Shown here: one piece after another, positions 37,413 to 47,113 of the stretch | How positions within the stretch are numbered: the first letter of the stretch is position 1 | How the letters are laid out: each line of letters starts with the position of its first letter | Assembly (NCBI RefSeq): GCF_019345465.1 | Contig: NZ_JAHKRC010000001.1 | Span: forward strand, 496,001-560,000 | Reading direction: 5' to 3' | Length of the DNA stretch: 64,000 bases | Source: Pseudomonas sp. NKUCC02_KPG | GTDB lineage: Bacteria > Pseudomonadota > Gammaproteobacteria > Pseudomonadales > Pseudomonadaceae | Position numbers and translations under genes: made by a program | Notes under the pieces: generated by a model | Told to the model about the DNA's origin: nothing | Seen by the model: the letters and a program-made list of their open reading frames with translations, nothing else | The model's database searches: none

Positions 37413-38714
37413 ATGACCCATCGTATTGTTATCGTCGGCGGCGGCGCCGGCGGCCTGGAGTTGGCGACCCGCCTGGGCAAGACTCTGGGCAAGCGCGGCA
37501 AGGCCAGCGTCACGCTGGTCGATGCCAACCTGACCCACATCTGGAAACCGCTGTTGCATGAAGTCGCTGCCGGTTCACTGAACTCATCTGAAGACGAACT
37601 CAACTACGTCGCTCAAGCCAAATGGAATCACTTCCAATTTCAGCTGGGCCGTATGAGCGGGCTGGATCGTGAGTTGAAAAAGATCTCATTGTCGGCAACC
37701 CTCGACGAAAACGGTCAGGAGCTGGTGCCTGCTCGCGACCTGAGTTACGACACGCTGGTGATTGCCGTTGGCAGCACTACCAATGATTTCGGCACCAAGG
37801 GCGCAGCCGAACATTGCCTGTTCCTGGACACCCGCAAGCAGGCCGAGCGCTTTCATCAGCAATTGCTCAATCACTACCTGCGCGCTCACGCCGGGCAAGG
37901 TGATGTACTCGAGCAGATCAGCGTCGCCATTGTCGGGGCGGGCGCAACCGGGGTTGAACTGGCTGCCGAATTGCACAACGCCGCACACGAACTGGCGGCT
38001 TATGGCCTGGATCGCATCAAGCCTGAAAACATGCATATCACCCTGATCGAAGCCGGCCCACGGGTATTGCCCGCACTGCCGGATCGTATTGGCGGGCCTG
38101 TGCATAAAACCCTGGAAAAACTCGGCGTGACCGTCCTGACCAACTCTGCGGTGAGCGAAGTCACCGCCGAAAGCCTGATTACCAAGGACGGCCAGGTGAT
38201 TCCTGCAAGCCTCAAGGTATGGGCTGCCGGGATTCGTGCACCGGGCTTTTTGCAGGAAATCGCAGGCCTGGAAACCAACCGCATCAATCAATTGGTGGTG
38301 CGCCCTACCCTGCAAACCACCCGCGATGACAATATTTTTGCCTTTGGTGATTGCGCGGCCTGCCCGCAGCCGGGCACCGACAAAATGGTTCCGCCTCGCG
38401 CCCAGGCGGCCCACCAGCAAGCCTCGCTGCTGGCCAAGTCGCTGAAACTGCGGATTGAAGGCACCTCGCAACTGCCGGACTACAAGTACCGCGATTATGG
38501 CTCGTTGATTTCACTGTCGAGTTTTTCGGCTGTGGGTAACTTGATGGGCAGCCTGATGGGTACTGTCATGCTGGAAGGCTGGTTGGCGCGGATGTTTTAT
38601 ATCTCGCTGTATCGCATGCACCAAATGGCGCTTTACGGCACCTTCCGGACCTTGATGCTGATGCTGGGCAGCAGGATCGGACGCGGCACCGAGCCGCGCC
38701 TGAAACTGCACTAA
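37413..38714 (+). CDS. ndh: NADH dehydrogenase type II
   Basis: Membrane-bound FAD enzyme of 433 residues that oxidises NADH and reduces quinone without pumping protons. The FAD-binding GGGAGGLE motif is near residues 8-15 and the NADH-binding IVGAGATGVELAAEL near 171-185. An amphipathic C-terminal region (GSLMGTVMLEGWLARMFY) anchors it to the membrane. ATG 37413 is preferred over the in-frame GTG at 37404. In P. aeruginosa ndh is also near the clpB tRNA cluster. Confidence 0.94.
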   Translation: MTHRIVIVGGGAGGLELATRLGKTLGKRGKASVTLVDANLTHIWKPLLHEVAAGSLNSSEDELNYVAQAKWNHFQFQLGRMSGLDRELKKISLSATLDENGQELVPARDLSYDTLVIAVGSTTNDFGTKGAAEHCLFLDTRKQAERFHQQLLNHYLRAHAGQGDVLEQISVAIVGAGATGVELAAELHNAAHELAAYGLDRIKPENMHITLIEAGPRVLPALPDRIGGPVHKTLEKLGVTVLTNSAVSEVTAESLITKDGQVIPASLKVWAAGIRAPGFLQEIAGLETNRINQLVVRPTLQTTRDDNIFAFGDCAACPQPGTDKMVPPRAQAAHQQASLLAKSLKLRIEGTSQLPDYKYRDYGSLISLSSFSAVGNLMGSLMGTVMLEGWLARMFYISLYRMHQMALYGTFRTLMLMLGSRIGRGTEPRLKLH

Positions 38715-38736
38715 GTACGACTACAGAGCCGCGTAA

Positions 38737-40134
38737 TCAGCGCCCTGCGTGGTTTCCTGCCTCGGCTTCACGGCCTTTAAAGCCGTGGGGCTGATGCTCT
38801 TCGAAGAATTTAATATCCCGTACAAAGTCGGCCAGCAACAGCTTGGCCATGTCGATCGACATCCCCTGCTTCACCAGAATCCGCTGCACAACCACGTTTT
38901 CTACATTGGCAGGCAAGCTGTACGCGGGCACCAGCCAGCCACGTATGCGCAGGCGATCCGCCAGGTCATACAGGGAGTAGGTGGTTTTCGCCCCCGGCTT
39001 TAAACGCCAGGTCAGCGCCGGAATCCCCAGTTGCGGATCACCGTTGAAAAGCATCTCGAACGGCCCGATCTTGACCAGCTCTCGCGCCAGAAACTGCGCC
39101 GTTTCGTAGCACGCCGAATGAATACGCTCATACCCCTCACGCCCCAGGCGCAAGAAGTTGTAGTACTGGGCAATGATCTGCCCGGCTGGACGCGAAAAGT
39201 TCAGGGCGAAAGTCGGCATGTCGCCGCCCAGGTAGTTCACGTGGAAGATCAGGCCTTCAGGCAACTCCTTGGCATCGCGCCAAACTACCCAGCCCGCGCC
39301 TATCGGTGCCAGGCCGAACTTGTGGCCGGAGGTGCTGATGGATTTGACCCGGGGCACACGGAAGTCCCACAGAATATCCGGCGCGCAGAACGGCGCCAGC
39401 ATGGCGCCACTTGCACCATCGACGTGAAGATCGACACTCAGGCCGGTGCTTTTTTCCAGATCGTCCAGGGCATCGGACAGCGGTTTTACGGTTTCATACA
39501 GACCGGTAAATGTCTGCCCGAAGGTCGGCACCACCACGATGGTGTTTTCATCGACCCGCTCCAGCATGTCCTCTGGCGTCATGAACCAATGCCCTTCCGA
39601 CATCGGCACTTCACGAATTTCTATGTCCCAGTAACGGGCAAATTTGTGCCAACAGACTTGCACCGGACCGCACACCATATTCGGAGTGGACGCAGGCTTG
39701 CCAGCCGCTTTGCGCACCGCACGCCAGCGCCACAACGCAGCCAGGCCACTGAGCATGCAGGCCTCACTGGAACCCACGGTGGAAGTACCGAGGGTGGTGG
39801 CCGCCGCCGGGGAATGCCATAGATCCGCCAGCATATGGATGCAACGATTTTCCAGCTCCGCCGATTGCGGGTACTCGTCCTTGTCGATCATGTTCTTGTC
39901 GATCGACAGATCCATCAGCTTGTGGACTTCATCCTCTTCCCATGTCTGGCAGAAGGTGGCGAGGTTCTGGCGGGCGTTGCCATCCAGGTACAGCTCATCG
40001 TGGACTAACTGATAAACCTCTCGTGGCGACTGCTCCGCCTCCGGGAAGCCCTTGGTCGCAGCGGCGTGAGCCAGTTCTGAAGAACCAAAAACGGGATCGG
40101 TGCCCGAGTTGTGCTTGATGCGGTGCAGCGCCAT
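38737..40134 (-). CDS. gadB: glutamate decarboxylase
   Basis: PLP enzyme of 465 residues, nearly the length of E. coli GadA/GadB (466), that converts glutamate to GABA and consumes a cytoplasmic proton. The cofactor lysine is Lys272 in [11 protein letters not shown], preceded by the Asp of [10 protein letters not shown] His lies near the C-terminus (GNHAGR), where the E. coli enzyme has the His that closes the active site at neutral pH. ATG 40134 has AAGGAG 8 bases upstream. It is divergent from glsA-gadC; the three genes form an acid-resistance set. Confidence 0.95.
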   Translation of the reverse strand: MALHRIKHNSGTDPVFGSSELAHAAATKGFPEAEQSPREVYQLVHDELYLDGNARQNLATFCQTWEEDEVHKLMDLSIDKNMIDKDEYPQSAELENRCIHMLADLWHSPAAATTLGTSTVGSSEACMLSGLAALWRWRAVRKAAGKPASTPNMVCGPVQVCWHKFARYWDIEIREVPMSEGHWFMTPEDMLERVDENTIVVVPTFGQTFTGLYETVKPLSDALDDLEKSTGLSVDLHVDGASGAMLAPFCAPDILWDFRVPRVKSISTSGHKFGLAPIGAGWVVWRDAKELPEGLIFHVNYLGGDMPTFALNFSRPAGQIIAQYYNFLRLGREGYERIHSACYETAQFLARELVKIGPFEMLFNGDPQLGIPALTWRLKPGAKTTYSLYDLADRLRIRGWLVPAYSLPANVENVVVQRILVKQGMSIDMAKLLLADFVRDIKFFEEHQPHGFKGREAEAGNHAGR

Positions 40135-40305
40135 GAGAACTCTCCTTGAGTAATGAACGTTAACCGGGCCAGTCATATTCACTCTGACTCAGCCTTCGCC
40201 AAGGCAGCATAGACAAGCATTTTGAGTCTGCTGTCCGATTTCCGACCACCGTGAATTTTCCGATCTATAGTTTCGTTTCTTGAAAGTTCTCACGGAGCGA
40301 GCACG

Positions 40306-41250
40306 ATGAAGCAAAGACCCACGACCGCAGACAGCACGGTAAAACAGGCGCTGGAGCAGGCATTGCAACGGTACTCAGGTAATCAACACGGCAAGAATGC
40401 CAGCTACATTCCTTACTTGGCCTCAGTGCCCTCCCACCTGTTCGGCATCAGCATCATGTTCTGTGATGGCACCCATGCCGAGGTAGGCGACACGGATTAC
40501 GCCTTCGCCATCGAGTCGATTTCCAAAGTATTTACCCTCGCCCATGTGCTCGATCAGGTCGGGCCTCAGGCCTTGCGCAGCAAGATCGGCTGCGACCCGA
40601 CCGGCGAGCCATTCAACTCGGTGGTTGCCCTGGAACTGCACAAGGGCCGACCGCTCAACCCCTTTGTGAACGCAGGCGCGATGGCCACAGTCAGCCTGAT
40701 TGAGGCCGATTCTGCGCAAACTCGCTGGACTCAGATACAGGCGACCTACAACGCTTTTGCCGGACGCGAACTGACGGTAAACGACGAGGTTTACCAATCC
40801 GAAGCCAGCAGCAACCAGCACAATCGCGGCATTGCCTGGCTGCTGCAAAGTTACGGGTATATGTACGCCGACCCCATGCAAGTGTGCGACGTATACACCC
40901 GCCAATGCTCGGTAGCGATTACCTGTCATGACCTGGTGACCATGGGCGCGAGCCTGGCCAACGGCGGCGTCAACCCCATAACGGGCAAACAGGTAGTGGC
41001 AGCCAAACACGTGGCACCCATCCTCTCCGAGATGACCTTGAATGGTCTGTATGACACCACTGGCGACTGGTATTACAAGGTCGGTCTACCGGGTAAAAGC
41101 GGGGTCGGTGGCGGGATTCTCGCGGTGGTTCCTGGCGTATGCGCCATCGCAGCCTTTGCTCCGCCACTGGATGTGGCAGGCAATAGCGTTCGCGGCCAGC
41201 TGGCCGCCGAATACCTCAGCCGCACGCTCAACCTGAGCTTGCTGCACTAA
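40306..41250 (+). CDS. glsA: glutaminase A
   Basis: Serine-type glutaminase of 314 residues, beta-lactamase fold, that hydrolyses glutamine to glutamate and ammonia. The catalytic Ser71-x-x-Lys74 is in ESISKVF; other family motifs NPFVNAGAM, SEASSNQHNRGIAWLL and GKSGVGGGI are present. In E. coli the acid-resistance glutaminase YbaS works with GadC: the released ammonia takes up protons and glutamate feeds GadB. Its place here, 24 bp before gadC and opposite gadB, supports that role. The start is ATG 40306, 7 bases after a GGAGC site. Confidence 0.93.
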   Translation: MKQRPTTADSTVKQALEQALQRYSGNQHGKNASYIPYLASVPSHLFGISIMFCDGTHAEVGDTDYAFAIESISKVFTLAHVLDQVGPQALRSKIGCDPTGEPFNSVVALELHKGRPLNPFVNAGAMATVSLIEADSAQTRWTQIQATYNAFAGRELTVNDEVYQSEASSNQHNRGIAWLLQSYGYMYADPMQVCDVYTRQCSVAITCHDLVTMGASLANGGVNPITGKQVVAAKHVAPILSEMTLNGLYDTTGDWYYKVGLPGKSGVGGGILAVVPGVCAIAAFAPPLDVAGNSVRGQLAAEYLSRTLNLSLLH

Positions 41251-41274
41251 TCACGCAAAATGAGGAAGGCGTTC

Positions 41275-42855
41275 ATGACTACCGCCAGCAAAACCAAAAC
41301 TTACATGTCATGGCTCACCATCTGCTTCATGATGGTTGCCGCGGTTGCCAGTATTCGTTCACTGCCCAGCATGGCCGTGTATGGCCTGGGCTCGGTTTTT
41401 CTCTACATCATTCCGGCACTGCTGTTTTTCATCCCCGTATCGCTGGTTGCTTCTGAACTGGGAACCGGCTGGAACGGCGGGATTTATGGCTGGGTCAGAC
41501 AAGCCTACGGCGATCGGCCAGGCTTTTTCATCATGTGGTTCATGTGGGTCCAAGTGGTTGTCTGGTACCCGATTGTGCTCGGATTTGGCGCCAGTACCAT
41601 GGCGTATCTGATCAACCCGGAACTGGCCAAAAGCGGGGTATTCACGGCCTCCGTCATTATTGTCCTGTATTGGTTATCGACATTTGTCGCCCTCAATGGC
41701 CTGACGACACTGTCGAAACTGACGTCATGGTTCATGCTGCTGGGCACCGCATTGCCTGCCGCATTGCTGGTTCTGCTCGGCGTAGCCTGGCTGGTACTGG
41801 GGCATAAATCCGCAACGCCGCTCACCTGGGATGCGTTGATTCCGGCCATTTTCGATACACATTCCACGGTCAGAACCGGCTCACACAATCTGCACCCGGA
41901 TTTATGGCGAGAATTTACCGGCGCCATCACTGGCCTGGTTCTGATTGTGAGTAACTTCCTGGCGTTTGCGGGTATCGAAATGAACGCCATTCACGCCCGC
42001 GAGTTGCGTAACCCGCAAAAAGAAATGCCTCGGGCGATTCTTTTGGCCTTCTTTATGATCTTGCTGGTGTTTATCCCACCGACCGTGGCAATTTCACTGG
42101 TGGTTCCTGCTGACTCGACCAGCCTCACGGCAGGTGTTATCCAGGCTTATGCCGCCTTCTTTGCGGGCTTCAACATGCCGTGGGCAACACCGATCATGGC
42201 TATCTTGCTGATTATCGGAGCACTGGGCGGGGTCCTGGCCTGGACTGCCGGACCGTCCACCGGCCTGCTGTTCGTGGGCAAGGCCGGGATGCTTCCACCC
42301 GTGATGCAGAAAGTGAACAGCAAGGGCGTGCAGAAAAACATCCTGTACCTGCAGGCCGTTATCGTCACGCTGCTCTCGACTATCTATATCTTTCTCGACA
42401 ACGTATCGGATGCGTTCTGGATGATCAGTGCGATGGCCGCGCTGATGTACCTGATCATTTACGTATTTATGTTTATGGCGGCCATGAAACTGCGCAAGAC
42501 ACAGCCCAACGTAAAACGTGGCTATGTGCTCAAGGGGCTGCATGGCTGGTGTTTCCTGGGGCTGTTCTCGACCTGCGTGGCGCTAATTTTCGGCTTTATT
42601 CCGCCCAATAATTTCAGCAGCATGCCGTTTTTCGAGTATGCGGGGATTCTGTTGCTCGGACTGGTCGTGGCCGGGGTGCCGCCGTTTATCTTCTATGCGT
42701 TGCGCAAACCGTCATGGCAGATGGTGCCCAAGGCCGAATCTGATCAATATTCTGCAGCCTTGCAGGATCTTCAGGACGCGGACAACAAGGCTGCTACCGC
42801 AAGCGCAAGTGCAAGTGCAAGCACGCCTCCTGCATCCGCAGCACCTGCAACCTGA
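41275..42855 (+). CDS. gadC: glutamate:GABA antiporter
   Basis: Amino-acid antiporter of 526 residues with about 12 membrane helices (APC superfamily). It exports GABA and imports glutamate or glutamine, completing the acid-resistance cycle. ATG 41275 is chosen because AGGAAGG lies 7 bases upstream. In E. coli GadC a C-terminal plug blocks the pore at neutral pH; here the last residues are a run of Ser-Ala dipeptides (SASASASTPP) encoded by a short tandem repeat, so gating may differ. A terminator follows directly. Confidence 0.93.
   Translation: MTTASKTKTYMSWLTICFMMVAAVASIRSLPSMAVYGLGSVFLYIIPALLFFIPVSLVASELGTGWNGGIYGWVRQAYGDRPGFFIMWFMWVQVVVWYPIVLGFGASTMAYLINPELAKSGVFTASVIIVLYWLSTFVALNGLTTLSKLTSWFMLLGTALPAALLVLLGVAWLVLGHKSATPLTWDALIPAIFDTHSTVRTGSHNLHPDLWREFTGAITGLVLIVSNFLAFAGIEMNAIHARELRNPQKEMPRAILLAFFMILLVFIPPTVAISLVVPADSTSLTAGVIQAYAAFFAGFNMPWATPIMAILLIIGALGGVLAWTAGPSTGLLFVGKAGMLPPVMQKVNSKGVQKNILYLQAVIVTLLSTIYIFLDNVSDAFWMISAMAALMYLIIYVFMFMAAMKLRKTQPNVKRGYVLKGLHGWCFLGLFSTCVALIFGFIPPNNFSSMPFFEYAGILLLGLVVAGVPPFIFYALRKPSWQMVPKAESDQYSAALQDLQDADNKAATASASASASTPPASAAPAT
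42799..42822 (+). repeat. GCAAGT/C microsatellite in the gadC tail
   Basis: Four near-identical 6-base units (GCAAGC or GCAAGT) encode Ala-Ser repeats near the GadC C-terminus. The number of units could change by slippage without a frameshift. Confidence 0.65.
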
Positions 42856-42874
42856 GGAAGGTTTTCTACAGGCA

Positions 42875-42905
42875 TAAAAAAAGCGTCCCGAAGGACGCTT
42901 TTTTT
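42875..42905 (+). terminator. terminator of glsA-gadC
   Basis: Hairpin AAGCGTCC / GGACGCTT flanked by A and T runs, 20 bp after gadC. Confidence 0.9.
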
Positions 42906-42969
42906 ATGGTCGCTGATGCGATTGGCATCAGTACCTTATTTTCTACACCCATTACTGCTGGGCAGAAAA

Positions 42970-43046
42970 TGGTCGGGGTAAGGGGATTCGAACTCCTGAC
43001 ATCCTGCTCCCAAAGCAGGCGCGCTACCGGACTGCGCTATACCCCG
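42970..43046 (-). tRNA. tRNA-Pro (TGG), copy 2
   Basis: 77 bases on the minus strand with a full cloverleaf: acceptor CGGGGTA / TACCCCG, anticodon TGG in GCTTTGGGAGC, T-loop GTTCGAATC, and an encoded CCA. Identical to the copy at 43221-43297. It is last in the transcript Asn-Pro-Lys-Pro. Confidence 0.95.
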
Positions 43047-43139
43047 GTAAAAAAAAGGCACCTTCTAGAGGCGCCTTCTGCGATCAGTGCTTTTGGCCTC
43101 TGATCTTAAGATCTAGCCCCAGTGAACTGGAGCCAAAAA

Positions 43140-43215
43140 TGGTGGGTCGTGTGGGATTCGAACCTACGACCAATTGGTTAAAAGCCAACTGCTCTACCAA
43201 CTGAGCTAACGACCC
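43140..43215 (-). tRNA. tRNA-Lys (TTT)
   Basis: 76 bases, acceptor GGGTCGT / ACGACCC, anticodon TTT in GGCTTTTAACC, encoded CCA. It lies between two identical tRNA-Pro genes. Confidence 0.96.
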
Positions 43216-43220
43216 AAAAA

Positions 43221-43297
43221 TGGTCGGGGTAAGGGGATTCGAACTCCTGACATCCTGCTCCCAAAGCAGGCGCGCTACCGGACTGCGCTATACCCCG
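43221..43297 (-). tRNA. tRNA-Pro (TGG), copy 1
   Basis: 77 bases, the same sequence as the other proline tRNA in this cluster, with encoded CCA. Only 5 bp separate it from tRNA-Lys. Confidence 0.95.
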
Positions 43298-43306
43298 GCT
43301 TGAAAA

Positions 43307-43382
43307 TGGCTCCACGACCTGGACTCGAACCAGGGACCCAATGATTAACAGTCATTTGCTCTACCAACTGAGCTATCGCGGA
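43307..43382 (-). tRNA. tRNA-Asn (GTT)
   Basis: 76 bases, acceptor TCCGCGA / TCGTGGA, anticodon GTT in GACTGTTAATC, encoded CCA. It is first in the tRNA transcript. Confidence 0.95.
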
Positions 43383-43476
43383 ACTACATATTTCAATCTA
43401 CAACGTTGTTGCCTTACTGCTTTGCAACACTCTTCGAGTTCTTCGCATCTCTGCGTTGGCGTCTCTGAGGTCGGCT

Positions 43477-43504
43477 ATTCTACAAGCTTTAAAACCCTTG
43501 TCAA
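43477..43504 (-). promoter_or_regulatory. sigma-70 promoter of the tRNA operon
   Basis: On the minus strand a perfect TTGACA (43499-43504) and TAGAAT (43477-43482) are 16 bases apart, about 95 bp before tRNA-Asn. A G+C-rich discriminator (GCCGACC) follows the -10, as in stringently controlled stable-RNA promoters. Confidence 0.75.
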
Positions 43505-43638
43505 CCCTTATTTTTCGTTAGAAGACAATTACTTAGCTCTTCTAGCGGGCTTCCTGGTTTGGGCCAAGTTGCCGTTGCGGGTGACTTACTGCGGGGCGCA
43601 TCTTACAAGCGTTTTCCTTACAGATCAACACCCTAAGT

Positions 43639-43668
43639 AAAAAAAGGCCTCGCAATGCGAGGCCTCCC
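43639..43668 (-). terminator. terminator of clpB
   Basis: Stem AGGCCTCGC / GCGAGGCCT, then seven T on the minus strand, 25 bp past the clpB stop. Confidence 0.9.
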
Positions 43669-43689
43669 TTAAAGTACTGCTTTCAAGCC

Positions 43690-46257
43690 TTATACAAAGA
43701 CGATTTCGTCGTCCTTCACGCTGGCTGTCACAGTAGTGCCCGGCAAGAACTGACCCGAAAGAATCAGCTGTGCCAGAGGGTTCTCGATCCAGCGCTGGAT
43801 TGCACGTTTCAGAGGGCGTGCGCCATACACAGGGTCGTAACCTACCGCAATCAGTTTATCCAGAGCCTCCTGATTCAACTCAAGGCTCAGGTCGCGCTCG
43901 GCCAGACGACCACGCAGACGACCCAACTGGATATCAGCGATGCCGGCAATCTGATCACGAGCCAGAGGCTCGAAGATCACCACTTCGTCGATCCGGTTTA
44001 CAAACTCAGGACGGAAGTGGGTACTTACCGCATCCATCACCGCAGCACGTTGTGCTTCGCGATCGCCTACCAGTTCCTGGATCTGTGCAGAGCCCAGGTT
44101 GGAAGTCATCACGATCACCGTATTGCGGAAGTCTACGGTGCGACCATGACTGTCAGTCAGACGACCGTCTTCAAGCACTTGCAGCAACACGTTGAACACG
44201 TCCGGATGAGCCTTCTCGACTTCGTCCAGCAGGATCACCGAGTAAGGCTTGCGCCGTACGGCTTCGGTCAAGTAACCGCCTTCTTCGTAACCTACATAGC
44301 CTGGTGGTGCACCAATCAGTCGAGCCACGGAATGTTTCTCCATGAACTCCGACATGTCGATCCGCACCATTGCCTCTTCTGTATCAAAGAGGAACTCGGC
44401 CAGCGCCTTGCACAACTCGGTTTTACCCACACCGGTCGGGCCAAGGAACATGAACGAGCCGCTTGGGCGGTTCGGGTCACTCAAGCCTGCACGGGAACGG
44501 CGTACCGCGTTGGACACCGCTACAACGGCTTCGTCCTGACCAATCACACGTTCATGCAGCAAGCTTTCCATCTTCATCAGCTTGTCGCGTTCGCCTTCGA
44601 GCATCTTGGAGACAGGGATACCCGTCCACTTCGAGACCACTTCAGCGATTTCCTCTTCGGTCACTTTGCTGCGCAGCAACTGGTTTTCAGTTTTGCTGCT
44701 GTGCTCGTCGACCATCTGCAGACTGCGCTCCAGATCGGGAATGATCCCGTACTGCAACTCAGCCATGCGGTTGAGGTTGCCGCTGCGCCGTGCCACTTCA
44801 AGCTCCTGGCGCGCTTGCTCGATCTTCTGCTGGATCTGGGCAGAGCCCTGCACTTCGGCTTTTTCCGAGGTCCAGATTTCTTCCAGGTCCGAATACTCGC
44901 GCTCGTGACGCTCGATTTCTTCCTGCAATTTCTCGAGGCGTTTTTTGGCCGCCTCGTCTTCTTCTTTCTTCAGCGCCTGAGCTTCAACCTTGAGCTGAAT
45001 CAAGCGACGCTCCAGACGGTCCAGTACCTCAGGCTTGGAGTCGATCTCCATGCGGATACGGCTGGCCGCCTCATCCATCAGGTCAATGGCCTTGTCAGGC
45101 AACTGACGATCCGTGATGTAGCGATGGCTGAGCTTGACCGCGGCAATGATTGCGCCGTCGGTAATCGCCACTTTGTGGTGAACCTCATAACGCTCTTTCA
45201 GGCCACGCAGGATCGCAATGGTGTCTTCTTCGCTCGGTTCGTCCACCAGTACTTTCTGGAAGCGACGCTCAAGCGCTGCGTCCTTCTCGATGTATTGACG
45301 GTACTCGTTGAGCGTGGTGGCACCTACACAGTGCAACTCACCACGGGCCAACGCAGGCTTGAGCATGTTGCCCGCGTCCATTGCACCCTCGCCCTTGCCG
45401 GCACCGACCATCACGTGCAGCTCGTCAATAAACAGAATAACCTGGCCTTCCTGTTTGGACAGCTCGTTCAGCACCGCTTTGAGGCGCTCTTCGAACTCAC
45501 CGCGGAACTTGGCACCGGCAATCAGCGCACCGATATCCAGGGACAGCAGGCGTTTGCCTTTGAGGCCATCAGGCACTTCGCCGTTAATGATGCGTTGTGC
45601 CAGCCCCTCGGCAATCGCGGTTTTACCTACACCAGGCTCACCGATCAGTACCGGGTTATTTTTGGTACGGCGCTGCAGGACCTGAATGGTGCGACGAATT
45701 TCATCGTCACGACCGATGACCGGGTCGAGCTTGCCGTCTTCGGCACGCTTGGTCAGGTCGACGGTGTACTTGTCCAGTGCCTGACGCGACTCTTCAACGT
45801 TCGGGTCATTGACCGCTTCGCCGCCACGCAGGTTGTTGATGGCGTTTTCCAGGGCCTTTTTGGTCACGCCCTGCCCCAGCAACAATTTGCCCAGCTTGCT
45901 GTTGTCGTCCATCGCAGCCAGCAACACCATTTCACTGGTGATGTACTGATCGCCTTTTTGTTGCGCCAGACGGTCAGCCTGATTCAACAGACGCGCCAGA
46001 TCCTGCGACATATTCACGTCGCCAGTAGGGTTCTGGATTTTTGGCAGCTGATCGAGCTCTTTAGTCAGTTCTTTGCGCAGGCTGTTTACATCAAAACCGA
46101 CTTGCATCAGCAATGGCTTGATCGAGCCGCCCTGCTGTTCCAGCAATGCCTGCATCAAGTGCGCAGGCTCTATGGCCGGATGATCAAGGCCAACGGCCAA
46201 GGATTGAGCATCGGACAAGGCCAACTGCAACTTGCTAGTTAATCTATCTATACGCAT
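43690..46257 (-). CDS. clpB: ATP-dependent disaggregase ClpB
   Basis: Hsp100 chaperone of 855 residues that pulls proteins out of aggregates together with DnaK. Order of parts: N-domain (1-145), first AAA domain with GEPGVGKTA near 205, coiled-coil middle domain (about 400-520), second AAA domain with GPTGVGKTE near 604. No ClpP-docking loop is apparent, as expected. The start ATG has AAGGAAGG upstream. A heat-shock promoter lies about 75-100 bp upstream. Confidence 0.98.
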   Translation of the reverse strand: MRIDRLTSKLQLALSDAQSLAVGLDHPAIEPAHLMQALLEQQGGSIKPLLMQVGFDVNSLRKELTKELDQLPKIQNPTGDVNMSQDLARLLNQADRLAQQKGDQYITSEMVLLAAMDDNSKLGKLLLGQGVTKKALENAINNLRGGEAVNDPNVEESRQALDKYTVDLTKRAEDGKLDPVIGRDDEIRRTIQVLQRRTKNNPVLIGEPGVGKTAIAEGLAQRIINGEVPDGLKGKRLLSLDIGALIAGAKFRGEFEERLKAVLNELSKQEGQVILFIDELHVMVGAGKGEGAMDAGNMLKPALARGELHCVGATTLNEYRQYIEKDAALERRFQKVLVDEPSEEDTIAILRGLKERYEVHHKVAITDGAIIAAVKLSHRYITDRQLPDKAIDLMDEAASRIRMEIDSKPEVLDRLERRLIQLKVEAQALKKEEDEAAKKRLEKLQEEIERHEREYSDLEEIWTSEKAEVQGSAQIQQKIEQARQELEVARRSGNLNRMAELQYGIIPDLERSLQMVDEHSSKTENQLLRSKVTEEEIAEVVSKWTGIPVSKMLEGERDKLMKMESLLHERVIGQDEAVVAVSNAVRRSRAGLSDPNRPSGSFMFLGPTGVGKTELCKALAEFLFDTEEAMVRIDMSEFMEKHSVARLIGAPPGYVGYEEGGYLTEAVRRKPYSVILLDEVEKAHPDVFNVLLQVLEDGRLTDSHGRTVDFRNTVIVMTSNLGSAQIQELVGDREAQRAAVMDAVSTHFRPEFVNRIDEVVIFEPLARDQIAGIADIQLGRLRGRLAERDLSLELNQEALDKLIAVGYDPVYGARPLKRAIQRWIENPLAQLILSGQFLPGTTVTASVKDDEIVFV

Positions 46258-46330
46258 TCGTCACCTTCCTTATGAGCAGGCCGGAGGGATGGAAACTCCT
46301 GAATGAAGAAACCTGCCAGATACCATAGTA

Positions 46331-46359
46331 GATGCGGGCGATTACGGAAGTTTCAAGCC
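46331..46359 (-). promoter_or_regulatory. sigma-32 (RpoH) promoter of clpB
   Basis: On the minus strand GGCTTGAAA, a 12-base spacer, then CCCGCATC. This closely matches the heat-shock consensus CTTGAAA...CCCATNT and is placed upstream of the expected RpoH-controlled gene. Confidence 0.75.
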
Positions 46360-46381
46360 GTAGAGAAATGACGCAAGTCAG

Positions 46382-47113
46382 CTAGACGGTCTTTTCGATC
46401 CAGACCAGTGAGGCGAAGCGGCCAGTTTTGGGACTGCGCCGATAGGAGAAAAAGCGCGGGTCAGTCACGGTACAAAAACCGCCACCGTATACAGCAGAGA
46501 TGCCGAAGCGAGCCAAACGCAAACGGGCCAGCTCGTAGATGTCGGCCATGTAGCGACCGTCATTGACGCTGGGCACAAAGGCGGCATCGGCATGGGGCAT
46601 GTCTTTCACAAAGACTTCCCGCACCTCTGCTCCCACCTCAAATGCTTTGGGGCCAATGGCCGGCCCGAGCCACACAAGAATCTCCTGCGGCTCAACATTG
46701 AGGCTTTGTGCCGCTGCTTCAAGCACGCCTGCCGCCAATCCGCGCCAACCGGCATGGGCGGCCGCAACGCGAGTACCGGCACGATCGCAAAACAGCGCAG
46801 GCAGGCAGTCCGCCGTCATCGCCGTACAGGCAATACCGGGCGTTGCCGTCCAGCTCGCGTCGGCCTCGACAATCAGATCGGGGTTTGCAGGTGCGACCAC
46901 AACCCCGTGAACCTGGCTAAGCCAAGCGGGCTGTACGTCAAAAATATGGGTAAGGCGCTGGCGGTTATGCGCAACGGCGACAGGGTCGTCGCCCACATGA
47001 TCGCCCAGGTTGAAGCTGTCGAACGGCGCCAGACTGGCGCCGCCCGCGCGGGTAGTCACACAGGCCCTGATGCCCGCCGGCGCTGGCCAGTCAGGAATCA
47101 GGAAGGTGTTCAC
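46382..47113 (-). CDS. pgeF: purine nucleoside phosphorylase / laccase-domain protein (YfiH)
   Basis: Copper/zinc laccase-domain protein of 243 residues. Family motifs LSQVHG, ADCLPALFCD and AAHAGWRGLAAG carry the metal His and Cys ligands. YfiH proteins have been described as polyphenol oxidases, purine nucleoside phosphorylases and peptidoglycan editing enzymes. Its GTG start overlaps the rluD stop (GTGA), showing translational coupling. Confidence 0.92.
   Translation of the reverse strand: MNTFLIPDWPAPAGIRACVTTRAGGASLAPFDSFNLGDHVGDDPVAVAHNRQRLTHIFDVQPAWLSQVHGVVVAPANPDLIVEADASWTATPGIACTAMTADCLPALFCDRAGTRVAAAHAGWRGLAAGVLEAAAQSLNVEPQEILVWLGPAIGPKAFEVGAEVREVFVKDMPHADAAFVPSVNDGRYMADIYELARLRLARFGISAVYGGGFCTVTDPRFFSYRRSPKTGRFASLVWIEKTV

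Noticed and set aside
42906..43400. Integrase or attachment sites at the tRNA cluster
   Set aside because: No integrase gene and no truncated tRNA copy were found next to the gad block.
43341..43640. Frame of 99 codons next to the tRNA genes
   Set aside because: It overlaps tRNA-Asn and the tRNA promoter; no family resemblance.
44017..46242. Open frame of 741 codons opposite clpB
   Set aside because: Antisense shadow of ClpB; no domain pattern.
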